Origin: an uncultured Clostridia bacterium
GTDB lineage: Bacteria; Bacillota; Clostridia; Christensenellales; UBA1242
Direction of reading: 5' to 3'
Assembly: GCA_947624105.1 (NCBI GenBank)
Contig: CANQIX010000003.1
Span: 1-57,274 of the forward strand
Length of the DNA: 57,274 bases
In this document: positions 25,617-35,658 of the stretch, in pieces
Layout: each line of letters starts with the position of its first letter
Numbering within the stretch: the stretch's first letter is position 1
Position numbers and translations under genes: made by a program
Notes under the pieces: generated by a model
The model's input: only the letters and a program-made list of their open reading frames with translations
The model's database searches: none
What the model was told of the DNA's origin: nothing

Positions 25617-25852
25617 TATTCGTCGATATGTTTTTGAAAAGTAGGAGGTTTTGCCTCCTCTTTTTTTTGTAAGTTTTGCATAACAGAAGCAAGAATCTCC
25701 GGAGAACTCTTCCCGCTGAGCAGCGAAAAAATGTTTTGTATGTCCTTGTTCTTTGCAAGTAGGGGCATAACAAGATTAAAAAGAGGATTTTGTGGCTTTG
25801 GCGATTCTCTACTGTTGGTGTTGATATCTTCTGGATAATACGGATTTTGCAT
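25613..25852 (-). CDS. Small protein of unknown function (79 aa)
   Basis: A 79-residue minus-strand ORF with no overlapping plus-strand gene apart from 4 bases. It has a Pro/Asn-rich start (NPYYPEDIN), a hydrophobic middle with NPLFNLVMPLLAKNKDIQNIFSLLSG, and a charged C-terminus (NLQKKEEAKPPTFQ). The pattern of short amphipathic Leu/Asn/Gly segments resembles small uncharacterised Clostridia proteins, but no family name is certain. A weak SD (GAGG) lies about 14 bp upstream. A hairpin that serves as plus-strand terminator for the ABC-like gene lies within the last third of the coding region. It is divergent from the next gene. Confidence 0.55.
   Translation of the reverse strand: MQNPYYPEDINTNSRESPKPQNPLFNLVMPLLAKNKDIQNIFSLLSGKSSPEILASVMQNLQKKEEAKPPTFQKHIDEY
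25641..25669 (+). terminator. Terminator of the ABC-like gene, inside the opposing small ORF
   Basis: AGGAGG-TTTTG-CCTCCT followed by CTTTTTTTT, 27 bp after the ABC-like stop codon. Confidence 0.8.
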
Positions 25853-25929
25853 ATTTTTATATATACCTCAGAACAAAATATTGTGAAGTTTTTTAAATAA
25901 CTTCATATATTTTATATATGAGAGGGTGT

Positions 25930-26193
25930 ATGAAATTTAGTGAATTTGTAGACGAAAACAAGCAGCAAAACACTTCAAAAGAGGACTTTTCAAAAAGGTA
26001 TGAAGAACTTAAAGATTTAAGCGAAAATCAACTTATGGAAAGGCTACAGAGGGAGATTGCTCGGCAAAAGGAAAGTGGAGAGTTTAACTATGGAGCGCTG
26101 ATGGACAGTTTGGAAGTTGTTAAAAATTTTGTAAGTTACGAGCAGTATGAAAATATGAAAAAGATATTAAGTGGGCTAAATGAACAAAAATAA
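25930..26193 (+). CDS. Small helical protein of unknown function (87 aa)
   Basis: The start is placed at the ATG at 25930 (GAGAGGGTGTATGAAATT), which has the SD; the tracked ORF begins four codons earlier. The protein is highly charged and predicted all-helical: KRYEELKDLSENQLMERLQREIARQKESGEF and YEQYENMKKILSGL. It resembles small cytoplasmic Clostridia proteins of unknown function. It overlaps the S8 protease gene by 14 bp, so the two are probably co-translated. The region before it (25853-25929) holds AT-rich promoter-like sequence shared with the divergent 79-residue gene. Confidence 0.65.
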   Translation: MKFSEFVDENKQQNTSKEDFSKRYEELKDLSENQLMERLQREIARQKESGEFNYGALMDSLEVVKNFVSYEQYENMKKILSGLNEQK

Positions 26194-27331
26194 AATTGAT
26201 GAAAGATTGCTAAAACAGGTTGCGTGTTTAAGCACAGATGCAATAGCGGAATGTCTTGTTTACTATGATGATAGAAAAAAATTAGAGAAACTTTTAAGTT
26301 TAAGTGGTGCTGAAAAAATGTATGATTATTCATTTATAAACGTCTTGCACTGCAAACTTAAGAGAGAAAATTTATACAAAATCGCAGAAGATAGTTCGGT
26401 GAAATACATATCATCAATAAGTTTTGCTTGCTGCCAGATGGACATTTCAAAGAGAATATTGAAAAGCAAAAATGTAAAACTAAGCGGGCAAGATGTTGGA
26501 GTTGCTTTTATCGACACAGGAGTGGGTGCACACTGTGATTTTTTGATAGGCGAAAATCGAATAAAAACCTTTAAAGATTTCATACAAAACAAAAAGAACT
26601 TTTATGACGACAATGGACACGGCACATTTGTTGCTGGCGTGTGTGCGGGAAATGGCGTTCTGTCAAAATTCAAATATAGTGGAATAGCGCCAAAAGCAAA
26701 TTTGCATATTCTTAAAGCGCTGAACAAAGATGGGGAGGCGACTGCCAACAAAATTTTGGACGCGATGGAGTGGGTGTATGACAATCACATAAAGGAGGGG
26801 ATAAAGGTTGTTTGTATGAGTTTTGGAAGTGAGCCGGTGGGAATAAATGACCCGATTATGCAAGGTGCAAATGCACTTTGGAGAGATGGTGTTGTTGTGA
26901 TTGCTGCGGCAGGAAACAGTGGCCCAAATTTTGGCACAATAAAATCTCCGGGCATAAGCGCGGAGATAATCACAGTGGGTGGATTTGACGACAATCGTTT
27001 CGACAGAAATTCTTACAACAAAAACTTTTTTGAAATGGCAAACTTTTCCTCTCGTGGACCAGTATTTTCCTATACCAAGCCCGACTTAATTGCGCCAAGT
27101 GTCGAAATCAAGTCGTGCGGAACAGACACCTTTTACACAAGACTCAGCGGAACGAGTGTGGCAACACCTATGATCGCCGGAGTGGTGTGTTTGATGCTAG
27201 AAAAGAATCAAAATCTTCTTCCAAAGCAGATTAAACAAAAACTGCTTATGGGCTGTATGAGTTTGGGTTTTGATTTAAACAGCGAAGGATATGGCTTCCC
27301 AGACGTCGAAAAAATATTATCAAGTATTTAG
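26180..27331 (+). CDS. Intracellular subtilisin-like serine peptidase (S8, AprX/Isp type)
   Basis: A 383-residue S8 peptidase with no signal peptide, so probably cytoplasmic or spore-internal. The catalytic triad is visible: Asp in VAFIDTGVG, His in NGHGTFVAGVCAG, Ser in LSGTSVATPMIAG. The oxyanion Asn is in AAAGNSGPNFG. About 110 residues precede the Asp motif and may act as a propeptide-like domain. Substrate unknown. The gene starts within the preceding small helical gene (14-bp overlap) and its 3' end overlaps the opposing murG by 12 bp. Confidence 0.9.
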   Translation: MNKNKIDERLLKQVACLSTDAIAECLVYYDDRKKLEKLLSLSGAEKMYDYSFINVLHCKLKRENLYKIAEDSSVKYISSISFACCQMDISKRILKSKNVKLSGQDVGVAFIDTGVGAHCDFLIGENRIKTFKDFIQNKKNFYDDNGHGTFVAGVCAGNGVLSKFKYSGIAPKANLHILKALNKDGEATANKILDAMEWVYDNHIKEGIKVVCMSFGSEPVGINDPIMQGANALWRDGVVVIAAAGNSGPNFGTIKSPGISAEIITVGGFDDNRFDRNSYNKNFFEMANFSSRGPVFSYTKPDLIAPSVEIKSCGTDTFYTRLSGTSVATPMIAGVVCLMLEKNQNLLPKQIKQKLLMGCMSLGFDLNSEGYGFPDVEKILSSI

Positions 27332-28354
27332 TTCATACTTTTTAATTATTTCAAAAATCTGCTTATTTGCAGTGTTTTTTGCTATTTTTTTCATCTTTTT
27401 TAGGTATTTTTCTTTATTTTTTAATAAATATTTAATTTTTGCTAGTATTTTGCTGAAGGTAACTTCTTCTTCCTCTACGCATTCAGCAATGCCAAGTTCT
27501 TTAAAGTAATGCGCGTTTTCGATTTGATCTCCACGCGATGCTTTTTTGGAAAGTGGAATAAGCAGCATAAGTTTGTTAAGTGCAAGAAGTTCGTTGATAA
27601 CTCCGCTGCCGGCTCGTGAGATAACAACATCGGCGCGCGCATAAAAGTCTTCAATATTGTCGGCATATTCAACTGCAAGATAATTTTTGTATTTAGGTGT
27701 TGGATTGTTTTTTCCGCAGATATGTAGCACATTGAAATTTTCGGTTAGTTCGTCCAAGTTGTCATAGACAAGTTTGTTTAAAAACTTTGCGCCGGTGCTT
27801 CCGCCAAGAACTAAAAGATATGGTTTAGGACTCTCTAGTCGCAATCTTGCTTTGTTTCCGGCAAATATTTTTTCTCTTATCGGCTGACCGGTGTAAACAC
27901 ATTTTTTGCTTGTTTTTGCTGTCTTTAAAAAGGCAGTGCACATCACTTTGCAGTAGTGTAAAATTATTTTGTTTGCAAGGCCGAGCGATAAATCACTCTC
28001 GTGGCTTATTAGGGGAGTGTGAGTTTTTCTTGTTGCTATTGCCACCGGAACGGCGACAAATCCGCCCTTTGAAAAGACGACGTTTGGCTGAATTTCTTTT
28101 AAGATTTCTTTGCAAATTTTAATCGACTTTGAAAGTTTGAATGGTATAAGCAGATTTTTTAGCGTCAAACGCCTTTCAAGTTTTACCGTTGGAATTTCGT
28201 GATAAATGATTTTTGGATATTGTTTTAATATATCTTTCTCCATTCCGCTTCCGCCGATGTAGTGAATTTCATAGTCTTTAAAGTTGTCTATTAACGCAAG
28301 TGCTGGATAGACGTGGCCTGCCGTTCCGCCTCCAGTAAATACAATCTTTTTCAT
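27320..28354 (-). CDS. murG: UDP-N-acetylglucosamine transferase MurG
   Basis: A 344-residue GT28 glycosyltransferase converting lipid I to lipid II at the inner face of the membrane. Motifs: TGGGTAGHVYPALAL at the N-terminus, HESDLSLGLANK, LVLGGSTGAKFLN and SRAGSGVINELLALNKLMLLIPL, ending in a KEKY-type tail. Length is normal. It stands alone on the minus strand, apart from any mur/fts cluster in the window. It is divergent from the gyrase/topoisomerase B gene. Confidence 0.95.
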   Translation of the reverse strand: MKKIVFTGGGTAGHVYPALALIDNFKDYEIHYIGGSGMEKDILKQYPKIIYHEIPTVKLERRLTLKNLLIPFKLSKSIKICKEILKEIQPNVVFSKGGFVAVPVAIATRKTHTPLISHESDLSLGLANKIILHYCKVMCTAFLKTAKTSKKCVYTGQPIREKIFAGNKARLRLESPKPYLLVLGGSTGAKFLNKLVYDNLDELTENFNVLHICGKNNPTPKYKNYLAVEYADNIEDFYARADVVISRAGSGVINELLALNKLMLLIPLSKKASRGDQIENAHYFKELGIAECVEEEEVTFSKILAKIKYLLKNKEKYLKKMKKIAKNTANKQIFEIIKKYELNT

Positions 28355-28549
28355 ATATACCTTTATTATGTTTTTTGTCTGTCTTTTGCTATTTTGATAG
28401 TTTGTTAAATATGTATATTATTTCTATTTTCTGCATAAATATGCACGCATTAACCTCGCTTTAAACTTTAAGCAAATCGGCAAAATCATTTTTTTATTTT
28501 TTTTGTTTATGATATAATCTTAAAGTAAATTAATATATTTGAGGGCTCT
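28355..28549. other. Divergent intergenic region between murG and the topoisomerase genes
   Basis: A TATAAT -10 element is visible at 28513-28518 for the plus-strand operon, but the -35 region is only a T-run. No operator was recognised. Confidence 0.4.
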
Positions 28550-30502
28550 ATGAAAGAAAAGACTTATGGATCAAAAGATATCGTTGTGCTTGAAGGACTT
28601 GAGGCAGTTCGTCTGCGTCCTGGTATGTATATTGGAACGACAAGTTCGCGCGGATATCACCACATACTTTGGGAGATTGTCGACAACTCCATCGATGAGA
28701 TATCAAATGGCTACGGCGATACCATTAAAATAACCCTAAACAAAGACGGAAGTGCCACCGTTGAAGATAACGGAAGAGGTATTCCTGTTGATATGCACCC
28801 AACACTTAAAAAGAGTGGTGTTGAAGTTGTTTATACCACCCTTCACGCAGGCGGAAAATTTGACACAAACAACTATAAGTTTTCCGGCGGACTTCACGGC
28901 GTTGGAGCGTCTGTTACAAACGCTTTGTCAAAGTGGTGTAATGTTACTGTGTGTAGAGGAAAGAAAAAGTATTACATCGAATTTCATTCCTATCAAGACG
29001 AAAGCGGAAAATGGCATAGCGGTGTGCCTGTTGCACCATTAAAAGAGATTGGCCCAGCAACCACAACCGGAACAAGTGTAACATTCTTGCCAGACCCAGC
29101 GGTGTTTGGTGAGCAGAGTTTTAGTTATGATGTTGTTACAAGGCGTGCAAGAGAACTTGCCTTTTTAAATAAAGGACTTAGAATCATTGTGCGCGATGAA
29201 CTCACAGACGAAACAACCGAATATCACTATGAGGGTGGAATCAGCGACTTTGCAAAATATCTTGTAGAAGGGAAGAATCCTCTCTACAAAGAACCAGTAT
29301 ACTTTAAGGCAGAAAGCAAGATTTTGTCGGTTGAGGTAAGTTTTATTCACACAGACTCCTACACCGAAAGCACTTTCTCCTTTGTAAACAACATTCCAAC
29401 CACTGAGGGCGGAATGCACGAAACCGGATTTAAGTCTGCTTTTACAAAAGTGTTTAACGACTATGCGCGTCAAAACAATATGCTTAAAGACAAAGAAGTC
29501 AACCTTATGGGCGAGGACTTTAGAGAAGGCATCATTGCGATAATCAACTTAAAAATGAACAATGTGCAGTTTGAAGGGCAGACAAAGACAAAACTTGGCA
29601 ATATAGAAGCAAAAACCGAAGTTGAAAACCTATCCACCATTGAACTAAGCAAGATACTAGCAGACAAGAAGAATACAACAATTGCAGAGATTGTTATTAA
29701 CAAGGCTAAGCAGGCGGCAAAAGTAAGACTTGCAGCGAAGAAGGCAAAAGAACTTACTAGAGCAAAATCAAATGCTGAAAACTTTAACCTTGTTGGAAAA
29801 CTTGCAGCATCAACTTCGAGAAACAGCGAAAAGAACGAACTCTTTATCGTAGAGGGCGATAGTGCGGGCGGAAGCGCTAAGCAAGGACGTAATCGTATGT
29901 TCCAAGCAGTGCTTCCATTAAGAGGTAAACCATTAAACGCAGAGAAAAAGCGTGTCGATCAGGTGCTTGCAAACGAGGAAATAAGAACGATTATTTCGGC
30001 TCTTGACACCGGCTTTGGCGAGGACTTTGACTTATCCTCATTGAAATATAACAAGGTGATTATCTTGTCCGATGCCGACCAAGATGGTGCGCACATAAGG
30101 GCGATCCTGCTTACATTCTTCTTTAGATATATGAGAGAACTGATAACAGACGGACACGTCTATATTGGACTTCCACCACTTTATAAGGTGTATAAGAAGG
30201 ACTATGAAAAATACGTATACAGCGACTATGAACTTGCTGATGCAGTTAAAGCAGCAGGGAAAGGCTATATGATTCAAAGATACAAAGGGCTTGGAGAGAT
30301 GAATCCAGAGCAACTTTGGGAAACTACTATGGACCCAGATAAGCGAACGCTGATTCAAGTTACCCTTGAAGACGCAGCGGAGGCGGAAAAGTTAATAACG
30401 ATTCTTATGGGCGATGCAATAGAAGACAGAAAGGCGTATATCAACGAACACGCCAACTTCGACAGAGAAGATACCTTTATGAAGGAGTATAAGAACATCT
30501 AA
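28550..30502 (+). CDS. parE: Type IIA topoisomerase subunit B (ParE/GyrB-like)
   Basis: A 650-residue ATPase subunit. The GHKL domain has [35 protein letters not shown] and [18 protein letters not shown]. The transducer and TOPRIM parts have [19 protein letters not shown] and [21 protein letters not shown]; the C-terminus has [23 protein letters not shown]. Gyrase B and topo IV B are hard to separate by eye. ParE is favoured because the partner A subunit lacks a canonical GyrA box. SD: TTGAGGGCTCTATG. The partner gene follows after 14 bp. Confidence 0.85.
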   Translation: MKEKTYGSKDIVVLEGLEAVRLRPGMYIGTTSSRGYHHILWEIVDNSIDEISNGYGDTIKITLNKDGSATVEDNGRGIPVDMHPTLKKSGVEVVYTTLHAGGKFDTNNYKFSGGLHGVGASVTNALSKWCNVTVCRGKKKYYIEFHSYQDESGKWHSGVPVAPLKEIGPATTTGTSVTFLPDPAVFGEQSFSYDVVTRRARELAFLNKGLRIIVRDELTDETTEYHYEGGISDFAKYLVEGKNPLYKEPVYFKAESKILSVEVSFIHTDSYTESTFSFVNNIPTTEGGMHETGFKSAFTKVFNDYARQNNMLKDKEVNLMGEDFREGIIAIINLKMNNVQFEGQTKTKLGNIEAKTEVENLSTIELSKILADKKNTTIAEIVINKAKQAAKVRLAAKKAKELTRAKSNAENFNLVGKLAASTSRNSEKNELFIVEGDSAGGSAKQGRNRMFQAVLPLRGKPLNAEKKRVDQVLANEEIRTIISALDTGFGEDFDLSSLKYNKVIILSDADQDGAHIRAILLTFFFRYMRELITDGHVYIGLPPLYKVYKKDYEKYVYSDYELADAVKAAGKGYMIQRYKGLGEMNPEQLWETTMDPDKRTLIQVTLEDAAEAEKLITILMGDAIEDRKAYINEHANFDREDTFMKEYKNI

Positions 30503-30516
30503 AAGGCGAGAGGTTT

Positions 30517-33333
30517 ATGGACGATAGAGAAGACGAGGAACTTAATAAACCACTGCCAGGGCAAATGCGATATGATGAACTTCTTTTTCAAGAAACAAAT
30601 GAGGAAGAAGAGGAAGATAAGCATACCGTTGCACCCGGGCAACTTGATCTATGGTCGATAGAAAAACCTAAGGAAAATAAACCTCCCCAAAAGGAAGAAA
30701 AAACAAAGCCACCTAAAGAAATAGAAGAAAAGGTTAGAAAAGAGAATACAAAAGAATTAGAGCCGCCTAAGACAAAAATTTTAAACCGAGTTACACCTAA
30801 AAAGGCGGAAGAGAAAGAAAGCGTTAAAGAGGCAGAAGAGCCGACTTTAAGCGCAGAAGAAAATATTTTAGACGAAGAAGAAACGACAACTTACGAAACA
30901 GACAAAGTTGAAAACGAAAACAACAGAAAAGAAGAGAGATTTATGGGAAACAATACAGGATTTTATGGAGATGGCGGAAGCGGAATACTTACAAAAACAT
31001 TGGGCGAAGTTTTACACGACTCAATGATTCCATACACCGAAATGGTCGTTATGGACAGAGCGTTGCCAAGAGTGGAAGATGGACTTAAACCGGTTCAACG
31101 CCGTATCTTATATTCGATGCTTGAACTTGGACTTTCTCCAGACAAGCCATACAGAAAATCGGCAAGAATTGTCGGCGATTGTATGGGTAAATATCACCCA
31201 CACGGCGACTCTTCAGTTTATGATGCAATGGTTAGACTTTCGCAAGATTTCGTTTTAAGAGCGCCACTTGTTGACGGACACGGAAACTTTGGTTCGGTCG
31301 ATGGCGACAGTGCTGCTGCTATGCGTTACACCGAGGCAAGACTTACCCCTCTTGCAATGGAAATGCTAAGGGATCTTGAAAAAGATACGGTAAGATGGGG
31401 ATTAAACTTTGATGACACCTTAAAAGAACCAGAACTTCTTCCAGGGCGCTTTCCAAACCTCTTAGTCAACGGAACGTCTGGTATTGCAGTTGGCGTTGCA
31501 ACAAACATTCCTCCTCACAACTTAGGGGAGACGATAGACGGCGTTGTGGCATACATCAACAACGAAAAAATCACTCTTGATGAGATGATGAAAATTATAA
31601 AAGGACCAGACTTTCCAACAGGAGGAGAGCTTATTTTGTCTGGACTTCGCAGTGCGTATGAAACCGGGAAGGGCAAGATTATCATAAGAGCGAAAGCGAA
31701 GATTGAAGATGTGGGAGATAGACAAAATTTGGTTATTACCGAACTTCCATATCAAGTAAATAAATCACAACTTTTGCAAAAAATTGCCGAATTAAAGGAA
31801 AAAGAAAAGGATAAATACTCTGATATCAGTGAAATTCGTGATGAAAGCGACAGAAGTGGTATGCGTGCTGTTATCAAACTTAAAAAGGGTGCAAAGGCAA
31901 AGAAAATCTTTGATATGCTGTGCAAAAACACCAATTTAGAGGTTTCATTCAGCATAAATATGGTTGCTATTGCCGGCGGAAAGCCAAGACTTATGGGATT
32001 GCTTGATATCATATCTTATTACGCAAACTTCCAAAGAGAAGTGATTGTAAGAAGAACTAAGTTTGATTTAGATGTTGCAAAAGATAGAGCGCACATCATT
32101 GAAGGGCTTTTGATTGCGATAAAAAATATCGATGCTGTTATTAAGATAATCAAAACATCACAAAGCGTAGGCGAGGCAAAGACAAGATTAAGAGAGAAAT
32201 TTAACCTCTCCGAAAAACAGGCTCAGGCGATTTTGGATATGAGGCTTGCGCGCCTTGTAAATCTTGAAGTAAACAAACTTGAAGAAGAATTAAAAGAACT
32301 TAAAGCAAAAATTAAAGAACTTGAGGCGATACTTGGCTCTAAAAAACTTCAATACGAAGTTGTAAAGAAAGAAATGCTTGAAATTAAAAAATGCTATGCA
32401 ACTCCTAGACGCAGTTTTGAAACGAGCGAAGAAATCGTTTTAAAGAAGGCAGACGAAGTTGAAGAGGCAAAGGAATATTACGTTTTGATTTCTGCCGGAA
32501 AGACAATCAAAAGAGTAAATATGACCAACTACTCTAAGTCGACAAGAACGATTGGTGATGGCTCGACTCTGCTTGATGTTATCACAACAAAGTTCAAACT
32601 AAAATCGACCGACAACATACTTATTATCACCGAAAAAGGTATGTGCATAAAGACGACTGTCGACAAGATTCCAGAGTGCAAGTGGAGAGAAAAGGGCGCA
32701 GCACTTAAACAAATTGACAAAAATGTCGATATTATGGACGCTCCAGTTGCCATTGTTGCTCTGCCAGCACAAGAAATCTTTATATACACCGAACAGGGAA
32801 ATGTAAAGCGTTCTACCGGCGAAAATATGGTTGTTGCAAAGTCATATTATCAAGTGATAAAACTTGCCGAAAACGACAAAGTTATCGGTGCAGAGGCCGA
32901 CATCAAAGGAACGAGAATTTTGATGTTTAGCAAGAGCGGAAGTTGCGTCAACTTTGAAAAGAGCGAAGTTTCCGTTCAAGGCAGAATCGCCGCCGGAGTA
33001 AAGGGCATCAACATTGACGCAAAAGATGTTGTTGTGTTTGCCGGACAAAGCGACTTTGAAAATGCAACTGTTGTTACTGACAATGGCTACATCAAGAAGT
33101 TTGCAGTCAGCGAGATTGCACCTACCGGAAGAAACAAGAAGGGGTTAAAATATATCAACTTTGAAGGCGGAAAGGCGGTCAAATTTGTTGGAAAAGAAGA
33201 TAAAGTTGCAATCGACTTAGGACTTAAATTTAAACTTGTCGAAACGAAAAAACTTGCCGTTTCAAAGAGATTGGCAACAGGCGAACAGGAAGTTAAAGGA
33301 AAGATTTTAGGCGTTTATCCATTTGAAGACTGA
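30517..33333 (+). CDS. parC: Type IIA topoisomerase subunit A (ParC-like) with a long charged N-terminal extension
   Basis: A 938-residue protein. The core begins near residue 150. Motifs: [32 protein letters not shown], the active-site Tyr in [12 protein letters not shown], and [13 protein letters not shown], followed by a coiled coil and a C-terminal beta-pinwheel. The GyrA box is not canonical ([11 protein letters not shown] instead of QRRGGKG), favouring topo IV. Residues 1-143 are an unusual Glu/Lys/Pro-rich extension with two similar motifs, [12 protein letters not shown] and APGQLDLW; the second resembles sliding-clamp-binding QLxLF peptides. The first ATG has an SD (GCGAGAGGTTTATG). 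A second SD-preceded ATG at 30943 would give the core alone. Confidence 0.88.
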   Translation: MDDREDEELNKPLPGQMRYDELLFQETNEEEEEDKHTVAPGQLDLWSIEKPKENKPPQKEEKTKPPKEIEEKVRKENTKELEPPKTKILNRVTPKKAEEKESVKEAEEPTLSAEENILDEEETTTYETDKVENENNRKEERFMGNNTGFYGDGGSGILTKTLGEVLHDSMIPYTEMVVMDRALPRVEDGLKPVQRRILYSMLELGLSPDKPYRKSARIVGDCMGKYHPHGDSSVYDAMVRLSQDFVLRAPLVDGHGNFGSVDGDSAAAMRYTEARLTPLAMEMLRDLEKDTVRWGLNFDDTLKEPELLPGRFPNLLVNGTSGIAVGVATNIPPHNLGETIDGVVAYINNEKITLDEMMKIIKGPDFPTGGELILSGLRSAYETGKGKIIIRAKAKIEDVGDRQNLVITELPYQVNKSQLLQKIAELKEKEKDKYSDISEIRDESDRSGMRAVIKLKKGAKAKKIFDMLCKNTNLEVSFSINMVAIAGGKPRLMGLLDIISYYANFQREVIVRRTKFDLDVAKDRAHIIEGLLIAIKNIDAVIKIIKTSQSVGEAKTRLREKFNLSEKQAQAILDMRLARLVNLEVNKLEEELKELKAKIKELEAILGSKKLQYEVVKKEMLEIKKCYATPRRSFETSEEIVLKKADEVEEAKEYYVLISAGKTIKRVNMTNYSKSTRTIGDGSTLLDVITTKFKLKSTDNILIITEKGMCIKTTVDKIPECKWREKGAALKQIDKNVDIMDAPVAIVALPAQEIFIYTEQGNVKRSTGENMVVAKSYYQVIKLAENDKVIGAEADIKGTRILMFSKSGSCVNFEKSEVSVQGRIAAGVKGINIDAKDVVVFAGQSDFENATVVTDNGYIKKFAVSEIAPTGRNKKGLKYINFEGGKAVKFVGKEDKVAIDLGLKFKLVETKKLAVSKRLATGEQEVKGKILGVYPFED

Positions 33334-33343
33334 GATAAAAATT

Positions 33344-33375
33344 AAGGAGGTGCTTTTAAAGGCATCTCTTTTTTT
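33344..33375 (+). terminator. Rho-independent terminator of the topoisomerase operon
   Basis: GGAGGTGC / GCATCTCT hairpin with a wobble pair, followed by TTTTTTT. Confidence 0.8.
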
Positions 33376-33505
33376 GTTCTAATTTTTTAGTTGCAAAAAT
33401 AGGTTATATTGTGATTCGACAAAAGAGTATATACTTCGTAACTTTTAAAAACGATTTTCTTTTGCCGAAATTTTAATATTTAGTAATATTTTTAGTGAGG
33501 TTTGT

Positions 33506-34267
33506 ATGCATTTTTGCGTTCTCAAATCTAAAACAATCAAATTTGTTTTGTGCATCGCTTTGGTCGTTTTGCTTTTAAGTCTGTCGATAGACGGTTCAAC
33601 TTCTGCGCAGGTTTATCTTGGTTATGCTCCACGTCGAGTGCCAATATACGGAGTTGATACGGCGGAAAAGCAAGTTGCAATTTCATTTGATGCCGCTTGG
33701 GGTGCTGATAAAACGGAGAAAATTTTGGATATCTTAGATGAATTTGATGTGGGTGCAACTTTCTTTTTGGTTGGCATTTGGATAGACGAATATCCTGACC
33801 TTGTAAAGGAGATTGATGCGCGCGGATATGAGATTGGAACACACTCAAATTCGCACCCGGATATGTCTAAGATAGATAAAGACACAATGAAAAAGGAACT
33901 TCAAACATCGATTTCCAAACTCGAAAACATCACAGGTAAAAAAGTTAAACTCTTTAGGCCTCCATTTGGCGCATATAACAATGCACTTATTGATGTTGCG
34001 GACAATTTGGGACTTAAAACGATACAGTGGTCGATTGACACGCTGGATTGGAAAGGAATAAGCGCCAAAGAGATATGTTCAAGAGTGGAAAGCAAATTGC
34101 ACAGCGGAGCAATCATCTTGATGCACAACAACAGCGACAACATCTTAGACGGCTTAAGGCTTGTGCTTACAACGATACAAAACAAGGGTTATAGGGTTAC
34201 AAGCATAGGAGACCTTGTCTACGAAACGAATTACACGATAGATCAAAATGGCATACAGCACCAATAA
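33506..34267 (+). CDS. Polysaccharide deacetylase, PdaB-like
   Basis: A 253-residue CE4-family protein with an N-terminal signal anchor. After the anchor: VPIYGVDTAEKQVAISFDAAWG (motif 1, with Ala in place of the second Asp, as in PdaB-type sporulation deacetylases), THSNSHPDMSK (zinc His pair), RPPFGAYNNALIDVA and ILMHNNSDN. It probably acts on peptidoglycan or another glycan outside the membrane. The PdaB resemblance and the germination genes suggest a spore-cortex role, but this is inference. SD: GTGAGGTTTGTATG. Gene 34285 follows closely. Confidence 0.85.
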   Translation: MHFCVLKSKTIKFVLCIALVVLLLSLSIDGSTSAQVYLGYAPRRVPIYGVDTAEKQVAISFDAAWGADKTEKILDILDEFDVGATFFLVGIWIDEYPDLVKEIDARGYEIGTHSNSHPDMSKIDKDTMKKELQTSISKLENITGKKVKLFRPPFGAYNNALIDVADNLGLKTIQWSIDTLDWKGISAKEICSRVESKLHSGAIILMHNNSDNILDGLRLVLTTIQNKGYRVTSIGDLVYETNYTIDQNGIQHQ

Positions 34268-34284
34268 AATATAAGGAGAAATTT

Positions 34285-34926
34285 ATGGAATACAACAATA
34301 ACGAGCAAAACAACACTGCAACAATAGCAGGAACGGTCGCATCGCTTCCAAAACTATCGCACCAGACAGAGGGAGAAAACTTTTTGGAATTTCAAGTTGG
34401 CGTTGAAAGGTTGTCAAAGACGCAAGATTTGATACCGGTTATGGTGAGCGAACGTTCGATAATCGATGGAGGAATCAATATAGGCGACAAACTGCTTTTA
34501 AAGGGACAATATCGAAGTCATAACAAAAGCACAGAGTTTAAAAGCAAACTTCTTCTGCACTTTTTTGCAAAAGATATTTATAGGGCAACAGATGAGCAGA
34601 TAAACGAAGTTAAACTCACCGGATTTATATGCAAAACGCCGATCTACCGAAAGACTCCTTTTGACAGAGAGATTTGTGATGTGCTACTTGCCGTTAACAG
34701 AGCAAAATATCATCGCTCAGACTATATTCCGTGCATACTTTGGGGAAGAAACGCCCGATTTGTTTCCACTTTGCCGGTTGGAAGCAAGTTGACTTTGGAG
34801 GGAAGAATACAGTCGAGAATATACACAAAAACGCTCGACTCTGGAGAAACTGAAGAGCGAACTGCGTATGAGGTGTCGTGCCACAAAGTCGTTCAACAAG
34901 AAGATCAGCAAGACGCTGCACTGTAA
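34285..34926 (+). CDS. Single-stranded-DNA-binding-like protein with two OB folds
   Basis: A 213-residue protein that looks like two SSB-type OB folds in tandem. The first (residues 10-100) has NTATIAGTVASLPKLSHQ and LLLKGQYRSHNKSTEF. The second (105-205) has NEVKLTGFICKTPIYRKTP, IPCILWGRNARFV, GSKLTLEGRIQSRIYTK and ERTAYEVSCHKV, the last parts being characteristic of SSB-like proteins. The tail is Gln/Asp-rich but lacks the DDDIPF-type tip of replication SSB. Normal Ssb has one OB fold per subunit. A role in recombination or repair, or as a modified SSB, is possible. SD: ATAAGGAGAAATTTATG. Confidence 0.75.
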   Translation: MEYNNNEQNNTATIAGTVASLPKLSHQTEGENFLEFQVGVERLSKTQDLIPVMVSERSIIDGGINIGDKLLLKGQYRSHNKSTEFKSKLLLHFFAKDIYRATDEQINEVKLTGFICKTPIYRKTPFDREICDVLLAVNRAKYHRSDYIPCILWGRNARFVSTLPVGSKLTLEGRIQSRIYTKTLDSGETEERTAYEVSCHKVVQQEDQQDAAL

Positions 34927-34952
34927 TTATTTTTATTAAGATAAATTAGCAT

Positions 34953-34990
34953 AAAAATTGTATCATTTTTTGTGATGCAATTTTTTATTT
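34953..34990 (+). terminator. Rho-independent terminator
   Basis: AAAATTGTATCA / TGATGCAATTTTTT hairpin with one wobble pair, in the gap between the SSB-like gene and the PAP2 gene. Confidence 0.75.
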
Positions 34991-35041
34991 AAGGATAACT
35001 AACGAAATTTGTCGAAAATATGCGAAATTTTCCATTATTGT

Positions 35042-35070
35042 TTGTCTTTTTTCTATATATTTGATAAAAT
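35042..35070 (+). promoter_or_regulatory. Promoter of the PAP2 gene, placed for a leaderless transcript
   Basis: TTGTCT at 35042-35047, 17-bp spacer, TAAAAT at 35065-35070. The ATG at 35077 lies 6 nt after the -10 element and has no SD. Confidence 0.65.
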
Positions 35071-35076
35071 ACAACT

Positions 35077-35658
35077 ATGGGATTTGAAATTAAAATTATA
35101 GAATTTTTGCAAGGTGGAAGAACTCCATTCTTCGATATGTCGTTCCAAGTGATATCACTTTTGGGGTCTTATATGGGCGTGATACTTGCGCTTGGAATTT
35201 TTCTTTTGTTTAAGCCAAAACTTGCACTATGGTATTCCGGCACTTACGCAGTTACCTTCTTGCTGTATAACATAATAAAGGAGTTGGTTGAAAGGGTAAG
35301 ACCTTACAATGCAACCGACACAATAATAAGCATAGGCGACAAAGTTACGTCGTTTAGTATGCCAAGTGGCCACGCGGTTACGGCGTGTATGACTGCAATA
35401 TTTATGGGAGTGTTCTTGTTTTCAATGTATAAAGGAAAGTTTGCAAGAACAATCGTTACACTTTCGATGATTATGTATGTCTTTTTAGTAGGTTTGTCGC
35501 GTATGTATCTTGGCAAACATTACTTAACTGATGTTCTAGCAGGAATCCTTCTTGCTAGTGCGATTTCTGTTATATTTATTTTGATTATGAAAGCATACAA
35601 CAAAAGGAGAGCCAAATATGAAGATCAAAACAGAGACACACAGCCTAGAGGAGACTGA
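35077..35658 (+). CDS. PAP2-family membrane phosphatase
   Basis: A 193-residue membrane protein with about six helices. The three acid-phosphatase motifs are present in order: KELVERVRP, MPSGHAVTA and GLSRMYLGKHYLTDVLAG. The family includes undecaprenyl-diphosphate phosphatases (BcrC type) and phosphatidylglycerol-phosphate phosphatases, and the substrate here is unclear. Expression probably uses a leaderless mRNA (no SD). The gene overlaps tsaE by 41 bp, so tsaE translation initiates inside it. Confidence 0.85.
   Translation: MGFEIKIIEFLQGGRTPFFDMSFQVISLLGSYMGVILALGIFLLFKPKLALWYSGTYAVTFLLYNIIKELVERVRPYNATDTIISIGDKVTSFSMPSGHAVTACMTAIFMGVFLFSMYKGKFARTIVTLSMIMYVFLVGLSRMYLGKHYLTDVLAGILLASAISVIFILIMKAYNKRRAKYEDQNRDTQPRGD

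Noticed and set aside
27291-27509. Plus-strand 72-aa ORF after the S8 peptidase
   Set aside because: It is antisense to the murG end; its hydrophobic look comes from the A/T-rich Lys codons of murG.
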